Source: Chara braunii (taxonomy: Eukaryota; Streptophyta; Charophyceae; Charales; Characeae). Taken from it: a stretch of 39,126 bases of DNA. The stretch is taken from assembly GCA_003427395.1 (NCBI GenBank), contig BFEA01000622.1, positions 455,771 to 494,896 on the forward strand. Direction: 5' to 3'. Below the pieces are notes generated by a model. The model was given only the letters and a program-made list of their open reading frames with translations, was not told the DNA's origin and searched no databases. The translations under genes and the position numbers were made by a program. Positions 10,281 through 19,670 of the stretch are shown piece by piece; positions within the stretch are counted from its first letter, which is position 1, and every line of letters starts with the position of its first letter.

Positions 10281-11387
10281 ATGATTGCCACACTAGAGGA
10301 GGGATGCAAGCAACTACAAACAATGGTGGGGGTGCTTATGCTGCGGCAGCGGGAAGGGGTGGAGATCAATGGGGGGGCGATCTCGATGGATCAGTGGTTG
10401 GAAGACATGACTCTGGAAATGCTAAACATCATGTGGGAGCTGGAGGAGGGGCCGGATCCCCGGCTCGATCTCTACATCGTAACATCGACTGGAGGTGGGC
10501 GGATGATAGGATGGGTGCTTGCAAAACCCTCTTTACACAGGGGCGCGATCTATACAATCAGCTGGAGAATTGACAGCGAGGTGGTGAGATGGGTGAGATG
10601 GGTGACAAGGGTGACATGGATGACGGGTTGGAGGGTAGTTTGGAGGGCGAAGATGATTGCGGCGACAACACCAACAATACCAATAACATCAATTACAGCA
10701 GCATCAAGGATAGTGACAAACTTGCGTGCGACAGTAAAAATGGGTGCGACAACAACAACACCAACAATGATAACAGTGGCGATAACACAAACAACAACAA
10801 CAACGGGCGAAAACATTAACAACAACATTAACAACAACAATAACAACAACAACAACAACACCAACGATAATACCAACATTAATGATAACGACGACGGCAG
10901 TGACGACTATGGAAACAACGGGGTTGACAGCGGTGTCTGTGCAGATGCGATCATCTTCGACATGATGGGGGAGATGCCGCAAGCGGACGTAGGGGAGATT
11001 GGGGTTGGTACGGAAAAACGATTTGCCATCTCCCCCCTTCTCAACGATAGTGACTACGACAACAACAACAACAACAACAATAACAACGAGGATGACGACG
11101 ACGGCGACGACGACCAAGGGAGCAACGAGGTAGGAAGCAGCATTTGTGCATCTGAGATTATCATCAGCGCGATGATAGTGATGCTGCAAGCGGACGTGGT
11201 GGGATATGGGGTTGATACAGAGAAGTGGTCTACTGCTTTCCCCCCTTCCAACCTCGATACGAAATTCCTCCTCGTGGTTTGGCAGAGGATAGGAGTAGGA
11301 CAGTTGGTGGTGATTGATGTTGCCCGATCTGCAATACCAATCATCAATGAGGGGTTGATCGTCCCGTTGGTTGGCTTTAGGGATTAG
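10281..11387 (+). pseudogene. Asn/Asp-rich protein relic with internal duplication
   Basis: Two frames together read as one decayed protein. The frame at 10304-10819 gives a Gly-rich start, a segment WRWADDRMGACKTLFTQGRD and an acidic Asn-rich stretch, with one TGA at 10571-10573. The frame from about 10810 to 11387 continues the Asn/Asp run, then shows a duplicated module: VCADAIIFDMMGEMPQADVG and ICASEIIISAMIVMLQADVV, each followed by GV(G/D)TEK and a hydrophobic SP/PP segment. The two modules lie about 195 bp apart with (AAC)n and (GAC)n tracts between. Family unknown. The long single 10281-11387 opening partly runs through repeat shadow in its first half. Confidence 0.35.
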
Positions 11388-11658
11388 TTAGCAAGAGGTC
11401 AATCCTTCCCTGCGCAGGAAAGTAATCAATGCCCCATGCCAGTTTCACATGATAATGCATATTGGATATTGGACTTGACGTCCAGATCATACATCTCTCA
11501 TCATTGATAGAGCTTTGCTTTTAGGATTGAGTGATAATAAGATCATATACATCATATCGTGCTTAGGGTTTCGTGATAGACTTTGGTAGATATAGAATAA
11601 AGACATATATAGATAGTTTCTGACTGTTGAACATAGTTACACAACACGATATAGGAAC

Positions 11659-11901
11659 GTTGAGCCCGGTTTCCAATAGATACGAATCACATCATTGTAA
11701 TACACATTACATCCTGGTTAGGGTTTCGTCTGATTGGATTGATGCCTCAATTTATTTTGGAGACTCTATAGATTAAATGGATAGGGACGCTGAACCTGTT
11801 TTCCAGCACATACATTCACACCATTGCATACGGACGTTGGACCTGATTTCCAGCAGATACATTTTCATCATTGTACAGGGACGCTGAACCCGATTTCCAG
11901 G
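11659..11901 (+). repeat. Array of LINE 3' hairpins with 47-nt spacing
   Basis: Four copies of the 19-nt hairpin: 11659-11677 (degenerate), 11789-11807, 11836-11854 and 11883-11901. The last three start exactly 47 nt apart, and the spacers share CAxATACATT...CATTGxA. Stems vary (GCTGAA, GTTGGA, GCTGAA against TTCCAGC) and the loop stays near CCxGxTT. Confidence 0.7.
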
Positions 11902-11944
11902 AGGTGTAGCTCCCCACCGATAGATGAAAACTTCGACGTCAGAG

Positions 11945-11984
11945 CCTACTTACTGGGGATGCTCTTATCACCGCGTTAAGTAGG
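11945..11984 (+). other. Second hairpin of the LINE tail
   Basis: CCTACTTA (11945-11952) and TAAGTAGG (11977-11984) are perfect complements, 8 bp. It occupies the same place between the GCTCCCCACC box and the poly(A) as different-sequence hairpins at 35272-35289 and 36441-36480. Confidence 0.6.
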
Positions 11985-12025
11985 TTTCTCGTATACGAAG
12001 CTAAAAAGAAAAGAAAAAAAAAAAC

Positions 12026-12425
12026 AGATGAGAAGATTGAAAGGACTGGCCAAAGTTCCGATTGATCACACAAGCGGTTAACGGGTACCTGAAAATTCAG
12101 GAATGAAAATTCTGAAGTGAGAGTTTTTGGCAGTCTGAAAATCCCGAATGGTCCTGAAGTGGTGGAAGGTTCGAAGACCCTGAAAACCACCTGTTTAGGC
12201 AGGTTGTATCCTGGACTGGTGAAGTGAGAGTTTTGGGCACTGTAAAAATCCTGAATGGTCAAGAAGTGGTGAAAGGTCCGAAGACCCTGAAAACCACATG
12301 TTTACGCAGGCTGCATCCTGAAGTGGTGAAGGGTGTCCTGAAGTGGTGAAAGGTCTGAAGACCCTGAAAACCACCTGTTTAGGCAGGCTGCATCCTGAAG
12401 TGGTGAATGCTGTCTTGAAGTGGTG
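12026..12425 (+). repeat. Minisatellite with GAAGACCCTGAAAACCAC core
   Basis: Three copies of a core running from CCTGAAGTGGTG through GAAGACCCTGAAAACCAC to GTTTAGGCAGGCTGCAT. The GAAGACCC elements are at 12173, 12280 and 12357. Extra partial copies of TCCTGAAGTGGTGAA lie between. Confidence 0.8.
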
Positions 12426-12429
12426 ATGA

Positions 12430-13850
12430 AAAATACGACTGTTGTTAACCTTCTCAAATTGATCATAACCCCGGAGATACCTTGGTTTGTTGCCCTTAGC
12501 TATATTGGTCTTGGATGAGGAAATTGTTTCTGGAGAATGCGGGCTTCCGTGTGGTCTGTGAGAAGGAAATGATATACTGCAGAGGTTGCAAAAATAACAT
12601 CAAGAGAAGGGTTTAAGAAAGCTTGCTATATGAGATAAGAAGGGGAGTTCTGGGTTAGCTTATGCAATTTTCAAACACAAGGACGTTAATGAGTGGTGCC
12701 TTATTTGCCCATCTTTTTCTGATTGTAGCATTAGGGTTTACCGTAAGGTATCTAAGGCGGTGAATGAGATGGTATGTGAATTACCGAAAATATCTCACTT
12801 CAATCTGGAAAGTACTGATATGTTGATGAAAGGGTTGAAAGAGACTAATAAGGACCTTAAGAAGGGAAGAGACGTGTTACAGCTGCATATGATATTAAGG
12901 AAATGTTTTGTAACACGCCCCATCCCTCCATTCTGGATATCGGTGATTGGCTTATCGAGTTTTGGACCTATCACGGAGCTAAGGAAACTCTTATAAAAAA
13001 AATAGGCAAGGGTGCTAGGATTAGAAAGAAAGAACACCGGAAGGTTGGGCATCTGTTAAGTTCAAGCTATGAAGGGATTTTAATCATTTTATTGATCTTA
13101 AGAATACCTTTGTGAGGGCCGAAGGTATTATCTTGCAACAGGTCATTGGCACTCGGATGAGGAGGTCATCGAGTCCTGCTATTGCTTGCTTATTGTGCGC
13201 CTTTTCGGAATTCTCATTTTCGTATTCCCTTGGAACAAATCGCAGATTGGTCCATCGGATAAGGCTGATTGATGATGTGTCTATTTTTATCAAAGTACTA
13301 TTGGGGAATGCTTCTTCTATTAAAAGGGCGCATGTCAGAATTTGAAGGATGTTATGACTCGAATTTGAAGTTAGAATCTTCTAGTAGATTGGAATGTTGG
13401 GATTTCTTAGGTTCTGTGGTGAAAGATTTTGGGTGGCCGCTCGGAGTGCGTTGTGCGGCTGTACACAAGAATCAGAGGAGTATTTTCAAAGAGAACCACT
13501 TTCAGAACTTGCAGGATGTCTGTTCGTACACTAGTCGACAACAGAAGTTGGCAGTTGTGGGTCTCTTTTTTCATAGAGCGAAGAGGTTTACTGATATGCC
13601 AGGGGCGGTGTTGTCTTTCCTGCTCACACTGACAGTGGAGTTCATATTGAGGAATTTTGAGGATGAATTTTTTGATTCTGCGTTGATTAATTTTTCGAAT
13701 AAATTTGGGGACATTTGGAGCGATTGGGTGAAATGTTTGACTAAATGGGGGCGTTTTTTCGAACGTGGACAATGCAGGCTCGAAGGGTCTAGGAATTTGG
13801 GGGTCAAAGTGCGAGGAGGTCAATATGGGCCTTGCAGATTGTCCTTCTAG
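12430..13850 (+). pseudogene. PLE reverse transcriptase, inactivated
   Basis: Homologous to the minus-strand RT over its whole length, scattered over all three frames. Seen in order: GLAYAIFKHKDVNEWCL (about 12650-12700), motif A as YDIKEMF (about 12890), FIDLKNTFVRAEGIILQQ, motif B as VIGTRMRRSSSPAIACLLC where the other copy has INGIPMGGRASPPLACVMC, motif C as LIDD (about 13265) in place of YIDD, and LECWDFLG as the counterpart of CGVLDFLE. A TGA at 12631-12633 replaces the Trp seen in the other copy. The frame runs into the right pseudo-LTR at about 13785. The catalytic aspartates remain but the YIDD tyrosine, the motif B glycines and the frame are lost. Confidence 0.7.
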
Positions 13851-14109
13851 CAATTAAGCACAAGGGATAATGAAACCAAGGTGCGGGTTCCCTTTGGGTC
13901 CGCGTGTGGGACTGATGAATCCGGTAGGTTCCAGTTGTTTTGTTGTACTAGCCGAAGTAGAAATCCCTGTACGACTGAGTATATTAGCACTATTGACAAC
14001 GTCGATTCGTCATCTCCTTGTAGCGCAAAATACCCCTAAAGAGTTTCGGGTCTAGCGACCAGACAAAACACGTAGGGTCGACCGCCAGCTAGGCTCGCAT
14101 GGAAGTTGA
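13782..14109 (+). repeat. Right pseudo-LTR of the plus-strand PLE
   Basis: Direct repeat of 6354-6681. A fragment of its end (ACGTAGGGTCGACCGCC) occurs again just outside at about 14129-14145, suggesting a partial extra copy, as expected for tandem PLE insertions. Confidence 0.8.
14031..14079 (+). pseudogene. Hammerhead ribozyme relic in right pseudo-LTR
   Basis: Same architecture as 6603-6651, offset by exactly 7428. Stem I is reduced to ACCC/GGGT. The core reads CTAAAGA (14036-14042) and AAA in place of GAA (14065-14067), so two essential G residues became A. The inner stem II helix is GGTC/GACC, fully paired, where the left copy has a G-T pair. Predicted to be inactive. Confidence 0.5.
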
Positions 14110-14457
14110 TGTGTGATTTTTGACGTAGGGTCGACCGCCCATTCACATGGCCCCAAGAATGGGCCTGAAAAGCGCGCAGTCACGAGTGGGAGTCCGGGGT
14201 TGGAGTCGGAGCACTGAAATGTGCTGAGGATAAATGGTAGATATTCAATTTGTTGTCTTTTCTAAATTTGGTGAGTGATGCGGTGAGGTCCATAGGCTAG
14301 GCTCGGTATATGGATCTCACTGCACTACTCGTTCCACCCCACTCAGCCCTCCCGAAGATTTCTCCCTGACATGCTATCCTCGCACACATCACCTCTTTTA
14401 TCCCCACACATGCTGGAAATGGGCCCCATTATCGCTTTTGAAAATTATGAAGAACAA
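14110..14457. other. Unassigned spacer
   Basis: Apart from the partial pseudo-LTR echo at 14129-14145 I see no gene or clear repeat. Confidence 0.4.
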
Positions 14458-16760
14458 TGTGACGCCCAACCTCGCGCCTGGCGCGGCTTCTTGTTTCGGA
14501 GTGGGAGCGGGCTCGGAAGTGCCTAAAAGGGGTGGGCCAAGGATTTTAGGAAAGTGGGGTGAAGTCCCATGTCGAAATTGAGATCTCCAGTGTCAAGTTT
14601 CAAGGACAAAAGTGCAAGTGGTTCAGCGAGGGACCAAGTTTTCTGATCTACGCTTCCTAGAGCAGGGCGGCTAGTTCTGTCAGCCTGGTCTGGGTCGGGC
14701 TCGTATTCTGTGTACCAAGGGAACGCAGTGGGTGTCTCTCTGTTCCAAAACGTGTCGCCTGCAGGTTTCACGGACTTCGGAATCTAACGTGGACGGCCTT
14801 AGCCGGAGGCTGAGTTCTCGGTGCTCAGCTTCAGAACGGGTTCGCCTAACAAATCCCACGACTCGATAGGTGTAATACTACCGACACTCAGAGCACGACC
14901 TTTGGGGCCAGAAGGGGGCTATCGCATTCCAAGGGACGATTGTTAGATTGTGGTACGGAAGAAGGAGATAGAAGAGAGGGAAATTGGTTTTGATGGCGAC
15001 GAATCCTGGTTCCACGTAGGCCTGGTGGTTATGCGTGTCGGGTAATCGGGATTCGAGGATTTTGTCCTATGGCCTACTGGAAGTCCCATGCACACAGTGG
15101 ATCATTCTCAGTTCGGCATGGAAATATAAGAAGTCTTAATCTCGATCGACGAGAGAGGTGCTTGTTTTCCCAGTTCCTCTGGTACTCGTGGTTCCTCGGA
15201 TAGTCGCGATTAGTGATCCAAAGTGGAATGCCGATATCCATATTTCGGGAGGAAATTTCAATTCATACATCCGTGCGTTCGTGGCGCAACCGTGTTGGAG
15301 ACGGATAATGCAAACACGTGTTTACGTAATGACCGCCTTTTTGGTCATTCGTATACGTGTGTGCATAGGATCTGTTTCCAACAAGGTTTAAGATAACTCA
15401 TTATACATGCATCTATTCCACGCTCGGTCTATCCAAGAATACGACATCCGTAGACTTTAAATAACCGATCAAGGCAACATTCACAAACATACGGGTGTAT
15501 AAAAGGAGAAACGAAGGAGAAATTTCCCATACATCAAACAACAAGACGTGACATGCAATATTCCCTCGACTCGACAATCGACATCACCCATCCTTTCGAG
15601 GCAGCCAAACAATCAATCGACTTTGCAACCGCGGTACATCCTTGGTTTATCAAAAAGAAACAGGTGGGGGAAAAAGAGACAATTCACACATCAATCGAAG
15701 AAAAGAAAATATGAGATTGCCACAAACGAGGATGTTCAATACAAAAATCAAAATTATACAGAAGATGCGGAGAGGAAACACCACTCCAGCACACCACGCT
15801 CTTTCTCTTTCAGCGCTTCTCCGATGGGGGCAATCCGTCGCCTCGCACCTACCAACAATCATGGAGTTGTCACCCCGCTTGATCTGAGCGTGGAGCCAGG
15901 TTCGCCTGCGTGCTACAGTCCTTCGCGGCCATGCACCAACCCCGCACACTCAGCATCAACTCGTCAGATCGTCCAACTCCCGACTCACCGTCATGTCTCC
16001 GCTCGTTAGCCGATCCTCTCGACCGCGGTAACTCGAAAGTGTACATTAGAGAGCGAGTTACTCGCGCTTGCAGACTTTTATATCACTCAGTATCTGCGCG
16101 AGACAATCCCGGATTACGCTAAAACAAAAGGAAGAGAGAGGAAGGAAGTGCCTACAACTGCATGACTGAGCCGCGACGTGGGGGACGTAGGCACTCTCCA
16201 TGCATCGATCCAGTCATGCAGTTTTTCGGCCAATGAGACAGACAGAAAAATGACGCATGTTTTAGCACATAAAGAAATCAAAGAAGGAGAAGATTACAGT
16301 TACACCCCCAGTCCCCAAGAAGGAGCAAGAAGAGATTACAGTTGTGATTAAAATTAAGGCGTGGTGGGAAGAGAGCACAGGACAGGGCATAGCAAAGCGT
16401 GCGCGAGTAAGGAACATCGTGCAGTTACAACAACAAAAATCCGTGACAAAATTATAATACTCCCAATTCCTAGTCTAATTGAAGTCCTAATTCCTATCAC
16501 TCCCGTATTTCGAAATTCAAAAAGACTTTTTTGCACGATGATCTCGCCAAAGTTCCCTTCCCCATTTCCAGCAAAACAAGAAAGAAGCTACAACAATAGT
16601 TATTTCCACGCTCGCTAAGGCGCGTTCTCACTTCCAACTGCCATGGTACCAAGTTTTTTCAAAAAGATGGGTACTTGTGCAATTGAGTCGGATCTTCCCA
16701 TTCAGCCCCCGAAATACAATCGCGCAGAAAGTGGCACGTTACAGAAAGCAGTTCGTCACA
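14458..16760 (-). mobile_element. LTR-like repeat (copy 2, inverted)
   Basis: On the minus strand it starts TGTGACGAAC at 16760 and ends GGGCGTCACA at 14458, giving a 7-bp terminal inverted repeat TGTGACG/CGTCACA. It aligns with 538-3320 at both ends and around the TATA box. Flanking 4-mers are ACAA and ACAC, so no exact target duplication is left. Minus frame 15949-15650 shares the short KRGDxSxxV...CPH/LPA segment with copy 1 but is not a convincing gene. Confidence 0.5.
16062..16082 (-). promoter_or_regulatory. TATA box and conserved downstream block, LTR copy 2
   Basis: Minus strand TATAAAA then GCAAGCGCGA, matching the arrangement at 1271-1290 in copy 1. Confidence 0.45.
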
Positions 16761-17285
16761 ACACTACCTCACTATTACACTCACCTCAATCATTATCAAA
16801 GCCAAGTGAGCATTGGAAACGCCCAGTTGTCGGGATGACGGAAACGCTTCTGCTGAGGTTGAGCAGTGGAAAGGTCCCACCCTGAATTGCAGGTTGAAAA
16901 CAAAAAGCGGGGTGACTGCTCACGCTGCCCAGTTTCACAATGTTTTCACGTCGGCCTTTCGGCCTTGCCGCACTCGCCAACGCCAAATATTCTGGTGGGG
17001 TGAACAACTGCACACACTCGCCATTTGGTGGGGTGAGCGGCCACACACACCAACTTCGGCAAGAGTACTGGAAAATGAACTGGTGGGTGCGTCCACCAAC
17101 CTCTTCAACCTATCCTTCTGCAGCCTCTTGAGCATGGTAGAGGGAGATCTTCAGGTGTCGATAGTTTGGTGGGCGGCCAGCAAGCCCCAACAAGTGGTAT
17201 AAGTGGATTTGAAGCACGAACAGTACGAGAGCAGGTGAAGGTGCCGAGTGTGTGTGGCGACCATACCCAACACTCCCAGTTTTGT
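16761..17285. other. Unassigned stretch
   Basis: Contains several GGTGGGGTGA-type motifs (16995-17035) and short overlapping frames. No recognised domain. It could be the decayed upstream part of the gypsy element whose chromodomain follows. Confidence 0.35.
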
Positions 17286-17289
17286 GCCT

Positions 17290-17393
17290 TGCTCTGTTAA
17301 ACCCTAACCCCTCCGTCCCCCTTTCTAAATAGGTTTCGGCTCTGCTCTATTAAACCCTAAACCCTCTGTACTCCGTTCTGAATAGGGTTCAGG
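17290..17393 (+). repeat. Two-copy tandem repeat with telomere-like TAAACCCTAA
   Basis: Copies at about 17290-17339 and 17340-17393, each with CTCT(G/A)TTAAACCCTAA...CC and ending AATAGG(G)TT. The CCCTAAA match to the plant-type telomere unit is only about one and a half units per copy, so it is likely incidental. Confidence 0.6.
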
Positions 17394-17445
17394 CCAAAGC
17401 AAGAGTCTGTCTTGCATCAGTGGACGCTATTGAGGTGATCGTCAT

Positions 17446-17831
17446 GTGTTCGTCGTGAGCAAGGTGCTGCTGCGTTCCCCATGCAGGCTTGAGGGTGGTT
17501 CCTCCTATGTTATTCGTATCCATGGTCATTTACACACCTACCCCATATTCCATGCCTCTAACTTGGCACCATTTGCTAAGAGTGATCAATTTCCATCTAG
17601 GAGATCGATGCTGCCCCCAACCATGGATGGATACGTGGACATTGACGACATTGTGGAACATGAGGACATGGCTGTTCCAAAGCCAACAGGCAAAGGACTG
17701 CTGAAACCTCCAAGGGAATACTGGATCAGATTCAAGCATCATACAAATCCAAAAGAATATCGTTGGTTCATGAAGGAGGAGCTAATGAAGACAGCACCTC
17801 AGCGGACTGTCCAAGCTAAGGCCCCGGACCC
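17446..17831 (+). pseudogene. Ty3/gypsy integrase C-terminus with chromodomain
   Basis: The frame reads YVIRIHGHLHTYPIFHASNL, the usual integrase end segment preceding a chromodomain (compare the hPVFHVSxL pattern). It then has DIDDIVEHEDM...PREYWIRFKHHTNPKEYRWFMKEELM, a chromodomain-like fold (IxxH, YxVxFKxH, WxxxEEL). Chromodomains on integrases of chromoviruses guide integration to heterochromatin. Upstream pol domains are absent or too decayed to recognise, and the frame continues into the pseudo-LTR of the neighbouring PLE, so it is a truncated remnant, perhaps cut by the PLE insertion at 17912. Confidence 0.65.
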
Positions 17832-17911
17832 TACCGGCCTACCCTGCACCCCTTGGAATTTTCTGCGGACTGTTTGGTGGGGCAGGTTTGTTCGAGCCTG
17901 CAGGCCTTGTG

Positions 17912-18472
17912 GTATAACACACAAATGGACATAACTTGAAAGAAGATGATAAGAGTTTTAATAATCACCTTCCTCCCCACGTCACCTTAACCCACACTGT
18001 TAAGGTTCTCAACCCTTCTACTCTTACGCCACTCAAGTTGAGGTAAAATCCTTCCCTACACTATGTTTTTAAATACTGCTCAACACAGTCTACACGCCCA
18101 CCTCAGCCTAGTTCCCTCGGTCCTCGTGAGGTACCGTGGGAAACAGAAAATAAATCTCAATAAAATAAAATAAAATAAGATAAAAATAAGATAAGAATTT
18201 AAAAACCGCTTACGTACGTCACCTACGACGATACCGCACCGTTACTTTCGTATGTGGCTCTCTCATATTTTAACTGAGCTAAAAAACGATGTACTCGCAC
18301 AAACCACACGGTCCGATACAAACACTTCATACCAGGTCTACAGTTGTCTATCGCGACACCGCGTGTTTCAAAAAGGACAAGTCCTCATGGCAGGATATCA
18401 GATATCAGATATCAGATTTCATGACTCCATGACTCCATGGTAGTCGCACTGGTCCTTGTCTGCTGGCCAGGA
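17912..18472 (-). repeat. 3' pseudo-LTR of the minus-strand PLE
   Basis: 561 bp, strongly similar to 23755-24303 in direct orientation; both run from GTATAACACACAAATGG to CTGGCCAGGA. It contains an (AAATA)n tract (about 18156-18195) and three tandem GATATCA-type units near 18397-18418 that the other copy lacks. Confidence 0.9.
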
Positions 18473-18477
18473 GAATC

Positions 18478-18495
18478 AGTGGACTTGCGTCCACT
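18478..18495 (-). other. 7-bp hairpin with GCAA tetraloop in PLE 3' UTR
   Basis: Minus strand AGTGGAC-GCAA-GTCCACT: a perfect 7-bp stem closed by a GNRA tetraloop, between the RT stop (18578-18580) and the 3' pseudo-LTR. The sense strand of the element gives the GNRA form. It could be an RNA recognition element; function inferred. Confidence 0.65.
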
Positions 18496-18577
18496 AGCCA
18501 TGTGGAAGCGTCAGATATCAGACCAAGGAGGGAAAAAGGAGGGAAAAAGAGGGAAAACCAAGGTCGAATCCTCAGAT

Positions 18578-19601
18578 TTAGATCCTCCGAGGGGGCTCAC
18601 CCAGCATGTATGCGATAGCATCAGCTAACTTGTCCCAAAAGGGCGTTTTCATCCTTCTGGACATCCACCGGATCCGAGCCGTGACAGCCTTGCCAGGGTG
18701 CCCGATTTTCCTTAGTTCTTCCGCCAGAGTCAAGACACTGTAACATAACAGGCTTTCAGAGTTAGAATTCTGTGCGATCCAGAGAACCGTATTTGCTACT
18801 GTGGCAAATTTGGCACCTCGTGGCCCTAATGAAACAAAGTCTTTATATGTCCGGAAACAAACCTCCCCTTCGCTACAGATGGAGCCTGCATTCTTGAATT
18901 TGTGGCACATTAAGATGCCCGTGCTGCAAACGAGAAGACGTGTTTCCAAAAAATCAAGCACCCCACAGTCCGAATCAGTGCGTTCAAGCACCAACTCTGG
19001 AGGGTAGCACTTCGTCACATCATCCAATCTTTCAATAGCACGTAGTTCTTCCGCCGGGTCGTCTCGATCAAACAGAGAGACAATCAACAGATCGTCAATG
19101 TACCTCTTGCCCATAACCAATTTACAGTCGGTTCCCAGAGAGTTGATAAACTGAAACTCCGCCATCATACACATTACACAGGCCAGAGGCGGGCTCGCTC
19201 GCCCGCCCATTGGAATGCCATTGATCTGGCGCAGTGTCACCCCAGAAACACAGAAAAATGTATTCTCAAGATGAAAATCCGTTAAGGATATCAAACTCTT
19301 CAGGCGAACCGATCTCCACCCGGTTTCTCCGTATAATTTTCCAAACCGGGCGACTTTCTTCCTGGCATTGATTCTCACATTTCACTTTCTTCGCAGTGAA
19401 AAGTTCAACGAACCAAACGACAGCATCCCTAATACACTTGTGAGGAAGCTGGGTAAACATTTCCTTAATGTCGTAGAAGCGAGCCATGATTCCAAGGTTA
19501 TTGCTAGCTCCTTCGATCTTGTCATTAACCAACTTGATTGCTGGTTGTAGATCGGTAGTGGCCCACATGTTAAAATGCGGAACCTTTACAACCCTTATCA
19601 T
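18578..19601 (-). pseudogene. PLE reverse transcriptase, near intact
   Basis: It copies element RNA at nicked DNA. The first frame (19601-19266) has motif A, FYDIKEMFTQLPH, with the catalytic Asp. The second (19378-18578) has DFHLENTFFCVSG, motif B INGIPMGGRASPPLACVMC, motif C RYIDDLL (19105-19085, both Asp present) and DCGVLDFLETRLL, followed by a helical thumb-like region to LADAIAYML. The two frames overlap, so one frameshift lies between about 19378 and 19266. All catalytic residues are kept. The RT ends the coding region: no GIY-YIG follows, unlike canonical Penelope. Confidence 0.8.
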
Positions 19602-19670
19602 CTCATTTAAGGTTGTAGATAGAATGTCAGAGGCCGTCCTAAACGGACTCTTATAGGAGGGAACAATTGG

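Larger units (their letters stand above)
10230..12425 (+). mobile_element. LINE-tailed insertion inside the plus-strand PLE
   Basis: PLE coding homology stops at about 10228 and resumes at about 12430, so this block is an insertion. It contains an Asn/Asp-rich frame (10281-11387), a tract with four 19-nt hairpins (11659-11901), the AGGTGTAGCTCCCCACC box, an 8-bp stem hairpin and an A-rich tail (12003-12024). The tail layout equals that of the LINE at 28052-35342. The last 400 bp (12026-12425) are a minisatellite that may belong to the insertion or to the target. No reverse transcriptase is encoded, so it is either 5'-truncated/chimeric or a non-autonomous rider. Confidence 0.5.
6354..14109 (+). 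mobile_element. Permuted (Chlamys-type) Penelope-like element, decayed, plus strand
   Basis: A 7.8-kb unit bounded by 328-bp direct repeats (6354-6681 and 13782-14109) typical of PLE pseudo-LTRs. Inside, in order: an ORF1 relic (7106-8434), GIY-YIG endonuclease (8633-9245), a linker (about 9411-10228) and a reverse transcriptase (12430-13780). Endonuclease before RT is the permuted order reported for the Chlamys clade of Penelope-like elements, opposite to canonical Penelope. Frameshifts, nonsense codons and a changed YIDD show the copy is dead. A LINE-tailed sequence is inserted at about 10230-12425. It is homologous along its whole coding length to the minus-strand element at 17912-24303 but belongs to a different family with unrelated terminal repeats. 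Confidence 0.75.

Noticed and set aside
17290-17393. Interstitial telomere
   Set aside because: Only isolated CCCTAAA-type matches within a two-copy tandem repeat, not an array.
17912-18472. Hammerhead in the pseudo-LTRs of the minus-strand PLE
   Set aside because: Read on both strands for CUGANGA followed by GAAA; no arrangement with paired stems was found.
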